Source: Phycisphaeraceae bacterium (GTDB taxonomy: Bacteria; Planctomycetota; Phycisphaerae; Phycisphaerales; UBA1924). From it: a stretch of DNA of 64,000 nucleotides. The stretch is from positions 489,661 through 553,660 of the forward strand of contig JAHBXD010000001.1 in NCBI GenBank assembly GCA_019636695.1. The letters are read 5' to 3'. Positions 8,261-16,744 of the stretch are shown here, piece by piece (position 1 is the first letter of the stretch; each line of letters begins with the position of its first letter). The notes under the pieces are model-generated. The model was not told the DNA's origin and searched no databases. It saw only the letters and a list, made by a program, of their open reading frames with translations. A program made the translations under genes and the position numbers.

Positions 8261-10441
8261 CTACAGCGTGACCCGCCCCTGCACCAGCTTGTGCAGTCGA
8301 TCTGCCCACTGCGCCGCCAGCGGCTTGTCGGCAAGCGTAAACCGTAGCCGCACGCGCTCCCCGGGAACGCCCGTCCACGCGCCCTCGCGGGCAGGCTCGG
8401 GCGTCAACCGCATCTCGAACTGCTTGCTCGTCGCCAGTCGTCCTTGTCGATCATCCGATCGCGTCTGAATCGTCCCCCCGCCCCCATAGCCCAGCGCCGC
8501 GTGCGGCAGCGCACTTTGCCCCGCCTCGATGAATTCGTCGATCGTCGCCGGCATGCGCACCGGCGCGCGACTCACAAAACGAACCTCGGTATGCACATCA
8601 AGCTCGCCCCTGGCCGCCTTCACAGCCCACGAGTTCTCGTGCTGCCCGAGCGTTGCGACGATCCGCAGATCGCTATCGTCCACGATCTCGCAGATGCCCT
8701 CCCCCTCTCGAAGAAACGCCCCGATCAGAAGCGCCGGGTCATTCCCCACCACAACCCCATCGTGCGGCGAAACAATGCGCAGCCGCTCCTGCTTATCCAG
8801 CCAATAGGCGAGCTGATCGCGCACCGAGGCCAGTTGCGACGCGATCGAGTCTCGGGTCGTCGGCTCTCGCTGGGTTGCCTGCCGCAGCAGGCTGTCCAGT
8901 CGCTCGACGTTCGCACGCGTGATCGCGATGCGCTCAACCAGGTCAGGGCTTTCCATCCGCACCAGCACATCGCCCGCCCGCACCCTGTCGCCGGGTCGCA
9001 CCAGCACTTCGCGCACGAATCCGTCAGTCGCGACATAAATCCCGCTCGTGCTGCGAGATTCCACCACGCCGATCGCTCGCCGATGATCGGGCATCGGGAC
9101 AACCCCGATCGCCGTGAACACCACCCCGCCCATAAGCAGGCTCACCGCCACCGCGCGGGCACGCTTATCGGCCAGGTTCGGGCTAGCGGCAATCCAGTGC
9201 ACGAACTTGCCGATCGGCAGAATAAACCACATCGCTGCCGTCCAGATCGCCAGAAGCAGACCGATGGCGAACGCGATGCCCATCACATGCAAAGTGATCG
9301 TGATGAACAGAAAAATCCGGTACGCAAGTGAGCCAACCCCGTAGACATTCAGAATCCAGCGCTCCGAAGGGCTGTTCGTCGGTGGGTGCTCGCGCTTCAG
9401 GCCGTAGGCATGAACTTTAAAATAGTGCTTGAGCATGTTCTGCGAACGCTGCATCAGGTTGGGCACCTCGATCAGGTCGCTCAACATGTAATACCCGTCA
9501 AACCGCATCAGCGGGTTGGCGTTGAACAGCACGGTCGAAATGCTCGCGATGAACATGGCGTTGTACGCCAATTGGTGCACCAGCGAGCCGTCGGTGTGCA
9601 GCGTCGCCACCCACACCAGCGCCGCGGCAGCCGCGACGAACAGTTCAAAGATCATCCCACCGCCGCCCACTGCGATGCGCTGCCATTTGTTCGAAAGCGC
9701 CCACGCGCCCGAGGCATCGACATACGGCGCGGGAAAGAGCACCAGGAGCATCATGCCGCATTCGGGCACCTGCCGTCCGAATCGTTTGAGGATGACCCCG
9801 TGCCCAAGCTCGTGAATCGCTTTGGTTACGATGAACACGACGCTCAGCCACCCCCAGTTGGCCGGGGCGATCGCGTTGCGGGCACTCGAAAATAACTCCT
9901 CCTGGTGCGGGATGAGCCTGCTTACCGCAAACAACATGAACGCCAGCCACGCCAGGAAACCCCAGCGATTCAGAATCGGCCGCAGAATCGGCTCCACCGC
10001 GCTGATGATCGCATCGGGGTTGAACAGCCGGATCTTGAAATACATGATCCCGACCACCTGCCCGATCGCCTTGCGCTTCACACGCTCGCGTCCGCGCCGA
10101 AGCAGTTGCTCGACCTCCGGCGTGACATCGATCGAAAGCAGGTTCGCGTTATAAAGCTGCCCGATCAGTTGCAGCGCCTCCTGCTGCGTCGGCGCAGAAT
10201 CCGCGTGCCGTTCGAGGGTCAGGTTCCATGCCTCTTCCACAGTGCGCCGGCCGTCGAGCAACCCGACAAACTCATGCGCGATCGGGTTCAGTCGATAAAA
10301 CTGATTGGTCGCCGGATCATGCACGACATGCCACCGCCTGCCGCGATAGTGCTGCCGGGTGATCTGCACGTGCGGGCGAAGCCGGGGGCGAAGCGCCCGC
10401 ACGCGGTGCCAGAACGGAGAGAATGTTGGGCGCTCGCTCAT
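8261..10441 (-). CDS. PqqD/RRE-like, M50 metalloprotease and HlyD fusion protein
   Basis: A 726-residue membrane protein with three modules. Residues about 30-110 look like a PqqD-type domain (HVVHDPATNQFYRLNPIAHEF, then LLDGRRTVEEAW), the fold used to recognise peptide leaders in RiPP pathways. Residues about 160-440 form a polytopic M50-type membrane metalloprotease with the zinc motif HELGH (210-214) and a second-motif segment NPLMRFDGYYML (309-320). The C-terminal part (about 440-726) is a HlyD/biotinyl-lipoyl-like adaptor with GFVREVLVRPGDRVRAGDVL and a short coiled coil. The domain order resembles proteins annotated as putative peptide zinc metalloproteases in peptide export clusters. 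It lies 66 bp upstream of the SecA-like gene on the same strand. Function in peptide or protein maturation and export is inferred; the substrate is unknown. No clear SD is seen before the ATG. Confidence 0.85.
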   Translation of the reverse strand: MSERPTFSPFWHRVRALRPRLRPHVQITRQHYRGRRWHVVHDPATNQFYRLNPIAHEFVGLLDGRRTVEEAWNLTLERHADSAPTQQEALQLIGQLYNANLLSIDVTPEVEQLLRRGRERVKRKAIGQVVGIMYFKIRLFNPDAIISAVEPILRPILNRWGFLAWLAFMLFAVSRLIPHQEELFSSARNAIAPANWGWLSVVFIVTKAIHELGHGVILKRFGRQVPECGMMLLVLFPAPYVDASGAWALSNKWQRIAVGGGGMIFELFVAAAAALVWVATLHTDGSLVHQLAYNAMFIASISTVLFNANPLMRFDGYYMLSDLIEVPNLMQRSQNMLKHYFKVHAYGLKREHPPTNSPSERWILNVYGVGSLAYRIFLFITITLHVMGIAFAIGLLLAIWTAAMWFILPIGKFVHWIAASPNLADKRARAVAVSLLMGGVVFTAIGVVPMPDHRRAIGVVESRSTSGIYVATDGFVREVLVRPGDRVRAGDVLVRMESPDLVERIAITRANVERLDSLLRQATQREPTTRDSIASQLASVRDQLAYWLDKQERLRIVSPHDGVVVGNDPALLIGAFLREGEGICEIVDDSDLRIVATLGQHENSWAVKAARGELDVHTEVRFVSRAPVRMPATIDEFIEAGQSALPHAALGYGGGGTIQTRSDDRQGRLATSKQFEMRLTPEPAREGAWTGVPGERVRLRFTLADKPLAAQWADRLHKLVQGRVTL

Positions 10442-10535
10442 AAATGCATCGATCGATCGGTCAGATGCTCAGGGTTCATGCGGCATGCCCGCCGAATCGC
10501 TCGGCGCAACCGGCCGCTCGGACGAACGCGGGGGC

Positions 10536-12548
10536 TTACCACCACAGCCACATCCGCACCGTGTCGGTAATTCGTCGGGTCAGGATCCAGGCGATCGGTC
10601 GATCACCCGTATCCAGTTTCACAAGTCCTTCCATGCCCGGGCGCATCCAGTCGGCCGGTTCATCCAGCGCGACACGGACTTCAAACACATTCCGCCCTTC
10701 CTCTGCGCGACCCATCGGCACGACGCGCTCGACATGAATACCGAACCGCGCATCCGGCGCGGCCTTGGTCGCCAGGCGTCCCGTCGTCTCCGTCGATATG
10801 TAACTGATGTCCCGATCCGAAACCTTCGCCACACCGACCATCTGCTCGAGATCCGCCACGACAAACAACGGCTCACCCAGTTTGATCGTGCTCCCCGTCC
10901 GTCCCTTCAGGTCGCCGTCCACGATCACGCCGTCCATCGGCGAACGAACCACCGCCTGCTCGAGCCGGTGCTCAAGCGTACGAAGCTGCGCTTCAACCGC
11001 CTTGACCTCCTGGTTGGCCTGATCGGCCTCCTCAAGTTTGCCCTCGCGAAGCGCTGCGTCGGCCTGTGTTCTCGCCCGCTGCAACTTCGTGATCGCCTCT
11101 TGCGCCATCAGGTTCAGTTCGATGGTCTGGAACGTCAGCAGCACGTCCCCCTCGCGCACCCGCACGCCCTTTTCAATCCCTTCGCCCAAGCGCTCGAGCA
11201 CTCCGTCAAACGGTGCGCTCACGATCCGCTGCTCACGCGGCTGAAGTTCCACCGCCGCCTCGATCCGGTACGGCACATGCACGAAAATCGACACCAGCAC
11301 AAGCGCGGTCACCGTCAGCAGCCCAAGTTTCCAGATTGTGTGCCGAGGCCCCACAAGCCATGCTCCTGCGCGCCGAGCGCTCACCGCAGTCCGCGCGGCC
11401 AGGTGTCGGTCATCGCTCCGACGCACCGCCAGCACCGGTGAAACAAGGTCCATCGTGGCTTGGATCAACTCGATCAAACCGACCCCGAGCGGCGATGGTT
11501 CCGCCGCCGATTCGATCGTCAGCACACCCAGCACGTCGTCATCCGCACGCAGCGGCACCGAAGCGATCCGCAACTTGGCATCACCGGCTGCCAACTCGCG
11601 ATGGGCATGCGCGATCGCCTGTCCAAGCACCACGTCGCCGCCTTCGCCGTGCGATGGAGGAGCCGGATACAGCACCGCCTGCTCCTGGTCCAGGCACTCG
11701 TCCATCGCCGCTTCCAGCTTGCGAACCATCGCCATGCGGCGGTCAAGCTGCTCCGTGTCGCTCATGGCGATCGTGCGGATCGAGCCGCTCGCACCGATTC
11801 CACGAACCCAGCCGATCGCCGCCCGATCAAGCCCGAGTTGCCGACACAGGTCATTGCACACCTGCATGCACGCCCCGCGGAACCCTTTGGCGCTGTTGAT
11901 CGAACCGATCAGCCGCGTCGCAAGATCGAGCGCGGCCGTCGAAGCCCGTGTTCGCGCCAGTTCCCGCCTCGCGGCATGCCCGAAGACATATCCGCTCAGC
12001 ACTTCCACGATCGCCAAGGTCGTTTGCAGTGCCTGCTTGCTCCTGTGCTCGATCAGCAGCGTGAGCACCTGCGTTGCGCCGCCTTCCTGCACGGGGCCTG
12101 TCGGCACGGGTGCGGCGATGACATACCCCTTGTTTGAGTGATCGTACAGCCCGTCGTCCTTGTCAAGGCCGTACACCTGCGTCTGCCCGCTCAAGCCCGC
12201 CGTGCGTGCGGCTTGGCGCACCTCAGAAGCATGTTCGATCGACACGCCTGCATCAGGCCCGACCGGCTCACCGCCCTCGCGTGTCGAGGGCCAGATCAGC
12301 GTCGGGCGCGGTTCGGCCTCCGGGCTTTCACCGCCTGCCGCAGGCACGCTGAAGAGCACCCCTTGCCGTGCCCCCGAAACCTGCACCTGAATCGCCAGCA
12401 GCCGTGCCAGAAACGTCCGGTCATCCGGCGCAGGCCGCGCAAGATCCTCGACCACCCGTTGCCAGCCTGGCGCCTTGATTTTTGACAGATCGATCACGCG
12501 TCTTCGCCCTGTGCATTCGAGTGTCCGACCATGCCCGTATCTCGGCAT
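10536..12548 (-). CDS. GAF-GAF-TM-HlyD adaptor protein
   Basis: A 670-residue protein. The first about 390 residues are soluble and contain two GAF-like segments (about 40-190 and 205-370; the second is clearer, with SVPLRADDDVLGVLTIES). A single hydrophobic segment (about residues 400-420) follows. After it comes a HlyD/RND-adaptor-type domain with VSAPFDGVLERLGEGI, a coiled-coil hairpin of about 80 residues, SPMDGVIVDGDLKGR and a beta-barrel with AKVSDRDISYI. The GAF part is predicted to be cytosolic and the adaptor part periplasmic. It starts 10 bp after the HlyD gene upstream, so the two are very likely cotranscribed. A GTG at 12497 (VIDLSKIK) is a possible alternative start. Coupling of a small-molecule sensor to an export adaptor is an inference from the fusion. 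Confidence 0.82.
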   Translation of the reverse strand: MPRYGHGRTLECTGRRRVIDLSKIKAPGWQRVVEDLARPAPDDRTFLARLLAIQVQVSGARQGVLFSVPAAGGESPEAEPRPTLIWPSTREGGEPVGPDAGVSIEHASEVRQAARTAGLSGQTQVYGLDKDDGLYDHSNKGYVIAAPVPTGPVQEGGATQVLTLLIEHRSKQALQTTLAIVEVLSGYVFGHAARRELARTRASTAALDLATRLIGSINSAKGFRGACMQVCNDLCRQLGLDRAAIGWVRGIGASGSIRTIAMSDTEQLDRRMAMVRKLEAAMDECLDQEQAVLYPAPPSHGEGGDVVLGQAIAHAHRELAAGDAKLRIASVPLRADDDVLGVLTIESAAEPSPLGVGLIELIQATMDLVSPVLAVRRSDDRHLAARTAVSARRAGAWLVGPRHTIWKLGLLTVTALVLVSIFVHVPYRIEAAVELQPREQRIVSAPFDGVLERLGEGIEKGVRVREGDVLLTFQTIELNLMAQEAITKLQRARTQADAALREGKLEEADQANQEVKAVEAQLRTLEHRLEQAVVRSPMDGVIVDGDLKGRTGSTIKLGEPLFVVADLEQMVGVAKVSDRDISYISTETTGRLATKAAPDARFGIHVERVVPMGRAEEGRNVFEVRVALDEPADWMRPGMEGLVKLDTGDRPIAWILTRRITDTVRMWLWW

Positions 12549-12558
12549 GGGCCGCGTC

Positions 12559-13548
12559 TCACCCTGGGTTGGTCGCTTCGTCGGTTGCCGCTTCAGTCAA
12601 TTGCGTCGGTTCCTTGAGCATGTACGGACGCCACTCTTCGCCTGGCTCGCTGAAGCGAACCCATGCCGCAAGGCCGGGCGGCCAGTTGTTCGGATTAGGA
12701 ATCTCGACCCTGATGCGCTGCTTCCGCGCTGCAAAGTTCGCCACAGGGCTGACCTCGATAATCCGACCCTCGATGACGGTGGGGGCCCCGGGCACGTCCA
12801 GCAACAGCCAGGCTTTGTCGCCAGGTTTGAGGGCCAGCGAAATCGACATGGTCACCGGCGTGTTCACATCCGCCCAGAGCGGGTCGATCTGCACGACACG
12901 CAGCACCGGCTCGGTCTCGCGAACCACGTCTCCCCGGTCGACCGCAACCACGTCGATCTGGCCGTCAAATGGCGCACGCAGCAGATACCGCTCCGCCCGC
13001 TTGCGCATCCGCTCAAGCTGAAGCCTTTCCTGATCCATGTTCCATTCAGCGGTCTCAAGGTCGATCGCCGTTACCGCCGCCGTCGCTCTCGCACGCTCGA
13101 CCTCAAGGTCCATCGCTCCGCCGCCCTCGAACGACTGCTCCGCCCGCTCAAGTTCGATCCGGGCAAGGTCCAGCGCCTTGCGCGCTCGACTCACCGGCAG
13201 CGTCGTCGCCGCCCGAATCTCCTGGATCTTCAACAGCGCTAATTCCTCTTCGTCATCACCCCGCACCAGCAGTTCGCCCGATTTCACCCGATCGCCCCCC
13301 TTGACGAGCACCTCGAGCACCTGTGTCGAGATCTGAAAGCCCATCTGGGCATCTTTGCTCGGTATGGTCGGGAAATACCCCTCCACCTCCGCAAATCTCG
13401 CGGCAAGCTCCGACGACTGCGCTCCCTGGTCACGCGCTCCGGGCTGGCTCCACGCCAGCACCCCGCCCCACGCCAGCACCCCGCCCCACGCCAGCATTCC
13501 GCCCAGAACGACCGAAACGCACTTCTTCCGTCTCGACATCGACTTCAT
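12559..13548 (-). CDS. HlyD-family periplasmic adaptor
   Basis: A 329-residue membrane-fusion/adaptor protein and the first gene of the leftward cassette. It has an N-terminal signal sequence, a lipoyl-like half motif (LEVLVKGGDRVKSGELLVRGDD), a coiled-coil hairpin (about 135-215), the matching half LRAPFDGQIDVVAVDRGDVV, and a beta-barrel domain ending near GLAAWVRFSEPGEEW. The signal sequence core is built from a tandem repeat (GGVLAW three times) encoded by 18-bp repeats at 13451-13504. GAGGAAG precedes the ATG at 13548. TAGTCT about 25 bp upstream could be its -10 element. No TolC-type outer-membrane partner or inner-membrane ATPase of the usual tripartite pump is encoded nearby. Confidence 0.85.
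   Translation of the reverse strand: MKSMSRRKKCVSVVLGGMLAWGGVLAWGGVLAWSQPGARDQGAQSSELAARFAEVEGYFPTIPSKDAQMGFQISTQVLEVLVKGGDRVKSGELLVRGDDEEELALLKIQEIRAATTLPVSRARKALDLARIELERAEQSFEGGGAMDLEVERARATAAVTAIDLETAEWNMDQERLQLERMRKRAERYLLRAPFDGQIDVVAVDRGDVVRETEPVLRVVQIDPLWADVNTPVTMSISLALKPGDKAWLLLDVPGAPTVIEGRIIEVSPVANFAARKQRIRVEIPNPNNWPPGLAAWVRFSEPGEEWRPYMLKEPTQLTEAATDEATNPG
13451..13504. repeat. 18-bp tandem repeat inside a signal peptide
   Basis: Three adjacent copies of an 18-bp unit (13451-13468, 13469-13486, 13487-13504). The first two are identical and the third differs at two positions. They lie in frame in the HlyD-family adaptor gene and encode the hydrophobic core of its signal sequence as six-residue repeats. 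Change in copy number would alter the length of the hydrophobic core in steps of six residues without a frameshift. Confidence 0.85.
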
Positions 13549-13588
13549 GGTTCTTCCTCGCCAGTGTCGCAGACTATGCGCCAGTGGA

Positions 13589-13601
13589 AACCCTCAGGGT
13601 T
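13589..13601. promoter_or_regulatory. Palindrome in the divergent region between the export cassette and the DegT gene
   Basis: AACCCT and AGGGTT flank a central C in the 175-bp space between two divergently transcribed genes. Partial extension of the arms on both sides gives a near-symmetric site of about 19 bp. It is a candidate operator for one or both genes; no regulator is identified. Confidence 0.25.
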
Positions 13602-13723
13602 CCCTTTGCGACCCGTTCTTCCCTGAAAGCACGTCCAGTTCCGTTCCTGCTCGAACACACGCCCGGCAGGTCTACCCTTTCCCGACTGCCCCCAGGCCGA
13701 AACCGGGGTATCAGGAGGACGTC

Positions 13724-14923
13724 ATGGCTCATTCTACCGTCGCCGCGGCAGGTTTGGCGCTCCACGGCGGAACCCCGGTCTCATCCGCCCCCGTTCCGTT
13801 CATGAGCCTCGCGCTCACCGAGGCCGACATCCAGGCCGCCAATGCCGTCCTTCGTTCCGGCATCCTTCGCCAGGGCGCCCGGTGTGCCGAACTCGAACGC
13901 CGCTGGTCCGAACTCACCAACGCCCGCCACACCCTTACCTGTGCAAACGGCACGTGTGCGCTGCAACTCGCCTACGAACCGCTCTTCGCCCCGGGTGATG
14001 AAGTCCTCGTACCCGCATGGAGTTACATCGCCACGGTCAGCATGGTCGTCGCCCGCGGCGGTCAGCCCGTCTTCTGCGACGCCCTCCCCGATACATTCCA
14101 GTTCGATGTCGCCGATGCCGAACGCCGCATCACCCCCAGAACCCGTGCAATCGCCTGCACCCATCTCTACGGGATGCCCGTCGACATCGACGCAGTCGAC
14201 AAACTCGCCCGCAAGCACAATCTCAAAGTCATCTACGACGCCGCCCAGGCGCACCTGGCCACATATAAAGGCAAGGGTCTGGGCGCCTACGGCGACGCAG
14301 TCACCTACTCCCTGTATGCCACCAAAAATCTCGCCACCGGCGAAGGCGGGTTGATCTCGACCAACGACGATGCGCTCGCGCGCCAGCTCGCACTGCTTCG
14401 CTCCCACGGCGAGACTGACAAATACCTCCACGCTCAGGTCGGATACAACTACCGGCTCAACGACATCGCCGCAGCGATCGGCTGCTCTCGCCTCGATCGT
14501 CTCCCCGCCCAGACCGCCCAGCGTCAGCAGAACGCCGATCGCTACGACGCAATCGTCACCGCTATCGACGGCATCACCCCCCCGGCGCGCACGCCCGGGG
14601 CACAGGGTGTCTGGCACCTCTACACCGTCCAGATCGATCCCGCCGCGTTCACCTGCACCCGAGATGAGTTCTGCAAAGCCCTCATGGCCGAAGGTGTGCC
14701 CACGGCAACCCACTATCCGCGATCGCTCACTCGCCAGCCCGCCTTTGCCCAATTTGTCTCAGCCGCGGCAAAAGCCCACGGCGAGGCATACGCCCACCCC
14801 CCCGTGGCCGAAGCGCTCGCAAGCCGGGTCTTCTGCCTGCCCATGCATCACGACCTCACCGACGAGCACTTCCGCATCGTCGCCGAAGCCCTCCACAAGG
14901 TCGCCGAGGCCTACCGCGCCTGA
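13724..14923 (+). CDS. DegT/DnrJ/EryC1-family PLP aminotransferase
   Basis: A 399-residue PLP-dependent sugar aminotransferase of the type that makes amino sugars for surface glycans from nucleotide keto-sugars. Visible signatures are the cofactor phosphate region CANGTCALQLAYEPL (residues 73-87), VPAWSYIATVSMV, the Asp-bearing YDAAQAHLA (Asp172), and SLYATKNLATGEGG with the PLP lysine at 201. A C-terminal domain ends the protein. The ATG at 13724 has an ideal AGGAGG (13713-13718) 5 nt upstream; the open frame extends further upstream but without support. The gene stands opposite the export cassette and converges on the glycosyltransferase run, which supports a role in glycan assembly. The exact sugar substrate is unknown. 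Confidence 0.92.
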   Translation: MAHSTVAAAGLALHGGTPVSSAPVPFMSLALTEADIQAANAVLRSGILRQGARCAELERRWSELTNARHTLTCANGTCALQLAYEPLFAPGDEVLVPAWSYIATVSMVVARGGQPVFCDALPDTFQFDVADAERRITPRTRAIACTHLYGMPVDIDAVDKLARKHNLKVIYDAAQAHLATYKGKGLGAYGDAVTYSLYATKNLATGEGGLISTNDDALARQLALLRSHGETDKYLHAQVGYNYRLNDIAAAIGCSRLDRLPAQTAQRQQNADRYDAIVTAIDGITPPARTPGAQGVWHLYTVQIDPAAFTCTRDEFCKALMAEGVPTATHYPRSLTRQPAFAQFVSAAAKAHGEAYAHPPVAEALASRVFCLPMHHDLTDEHFRIVAEALHKVAEAYRA

Positions 14924-14947
14924 TCGCACCCAGCACCTTGCGGCGTG

Positions 14948-16744
14948 CTACGCCTGCGTATCTCCCCGCGATCGGCGCGCATCAAGCACGCGCTGATATA
15001 CGCCCTCGCATGCAGCCACATACGAGGGATAATCCCGCAGCAGGCTCACCGCGTGCACTTCCCGCGGACTCGGAATCGTCACCTCACCGCGCACCAGCCT
15101 GCCGATCGCGCCCGCCAGCGCCTCGGGCTGCCCCCCTGGCACAAGAAGCCCGTTCCCCAGGCCCCCATTCCCCTCCGAACCCGCCCCGCCCGGCTCCACC
15201 ACCCACTCCGGCGGTCCGCCGAGCCTGCTCGCCACCACAAATTTGCCCGAAGACAGAAACTCCAGCATCACCAGCGGCGAGTTCTCGAACCAGATATGCG
15301 GCAGCAGCCCGACGTCATACTCCCCGCCTGAAGACATCAACTGCGCCATGTCATACCCACCGAGGAACGACACCTCCGGGAAGCGGCTCAAACGCCGACG
15401 GTGCAGCCAGTCTCCGAGCGCTGCCCGAATCAGAAACTGGCACCGTTGACGCTCCGCTTTCGGCAAGAGCGTAATCGCCCGCACAAGGGTCTCAATCCCC
15501 TTCTGGTGCCGCACCGTTCCGAAAAACGCCAGCCGAAGCGGCCCCCTCGCCGTCGCCGCATCCCACGGACGCACGTCATAAAACGCGCTCCGTTTGCTCC
15601 GCCGCGCAAGCCTGTCCAGATGCGGCAACCCCAGCCGAACGCACTCCACCCGCTCCGGCTCAACCCCCATCCGCACGTGCACTTCGCCGCAAAAAACACT
15701 CGGCGGAGTCAGCCGATCCACCTGCCGCAACGCCTGCACCCCCGCCCAACGCCGCTGCCCATACCCGTTCAGCACCGTCAGATGATGCGAAGCGCCGAGA
15801 AATCGCTCGTTGGTGTCCAGCTCACTCCTGCCGATCTCGACGATCGTAATATCCTCCGGCACCGGCTTGTCATGCACCAGTTCGCCACTGTGCTCTTCAC
15901 GCGGGTCGATCGACATTCCCCTGGCCAGTTCGGGGTCCAGCCGTTCTTCTTCACCGAGTTGCATCCTCAGCCGGGCCTCGCGCGAGCGCAGAATCGGCCA
16001 CGGCTCAAACAGCACTCCCGCGATCCATCCCCCGAGCATCGGTCCTGTCCGACGAAACAGCATCTGCGTGATTTTCCGCCGCCAGCGGGTCTTCCATGTC
16101 GAAGCCGGCGTCATGCATCCTTCGCACGCCCGACCGCCGGCATAATCCATGCACACATGCGTGCCTTTGTGCAGCAAATCCACCTGCGGGCACACAAACC
16201 AATAGTTGTGGGGCGTCACCACCACCCCGCGCCCTGAAGCCTTGATGGCCTCGATCACATCCAGCGAAAACCCTTCCAGCGAGTGAATATGCACCACATC
16301 CGCGCCGACCGAATCAAGCCAGCGCATCACCAGGCGCGTCTGTTTTTTGCAACGCATCTCGCGCGACATGTTGCGAAAATTGAAGAGCCCAGGCGCCGCG
16401 TTCGGGCTGTTCACAAGGTGCGCGCACTCCACGCCCCGATATCGTCCGTTCCGTCGAATGTGCATCCCCGGACGCAGCGCATAATCGGCCCCGCTCCGAA
16501 GATACGACACTCGATGCCCGCTCATCGCAAGCCCTGCGGCCAACTCCGATGCCACCAGGTTATACCCCGAACCCTCGCGCTCACGCTCCGAAAGCCGCGC
16601 CCATCCAAGAACCGCCACCGAAAGGGGGCGCGCCGTCCGAACCCACCCCGGTGGCGTCACCGCCTCTCGACCGAACAACGCTGATGACTTCGAAGTTTCC
16701 TCGGGCATCACGCGCTCAACACCGGCCATCCGGCAACCCGTCAT
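14948..16744 (-). CDS. Glycosyltransferase family 4 (GT-B), Cys-cluster type
   Basis: A 598-residue GT-B glycosyltransferase. The N-terminal Rossmann part has VHIHSLEG and TPHNYWFVCPQVDLLHKG, followed by a cysteine cluster with CxxC spacing (ACEGC). The C-terminal part has LAFFGTVRHQKGIETLVRA and a donor-binding end region NSPLVMLEFLSSGKFVVAS with the GT4-type Glu. A weakly related middle segment of about 120 residues makes it longer than usual. Its ATG overlaps the stop codon of the upstream GT2 gene (ATGA at 16744-16741), so the two are translationally coupled. It shares the HN(Y/W)..CPQV...CxGC motif with the other GT4 gene in this cluster. Probable role: transfer of a sugar to a lipid- or protein-linked surface glycan. 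Confidence 0.88.
   Translation of the reverse strand: MTGCRMAGVERVMPEETSKSSALFGREAVTPPGWVRTARPLSVAVLGWARLSEREREGSGYNLVASELAAGLAMSGHRVSYLRSGADYALRPGMHIRRNGRYRGVECAHLVNSPNAAPGLFNFRNMSREMRCKKQTRLVMRWLDSVGADVVHIHSLEGFSLDVIEAIKASGRGVVVTPHNYWFVCPQVDLLHKGTHVCMDYAGGRACEGCMTPASTWKTRWRRKITQMLFRRTGPMLGGWIAGVLFEPWPILRSREARLRMQLGEEERLDPELARGMSIDPREEHSGELVHDKPVPEDITIVEIGRSELDTNERFLGASHHLTVLNGYGQRRWAGVQALRQVDRLTPPSVFCGEVHVRMGVEPERVECVRLGLPHLDRLARRSKRSAFYDVRPWDAATARGPLRLAFFGTVRHQKGIETLVRAITLLPKAERQRCQFLIRAALGDWLHRRRLSRFPEVSFLGGYDMAQLMSSGGEYDVGLLPHIWFENSPLVMLEFLSSGKFVVASRLGGPPEWVVEPGGAGSEGNGGLGNGLLVPGGQPEALAGAIGRLVRGEVTIPSPREVHAVSLLRDYPSYVAACEGVYQRVLDARRSRGDTQA

Noticed and set aside
13355-13723. An N-terminal extension of the DegT aminotransferase
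   Set aside because: The frame is open but the sequence is unlike the family, and an ideal SD sits 5 nt before the internal ATG at 13724.
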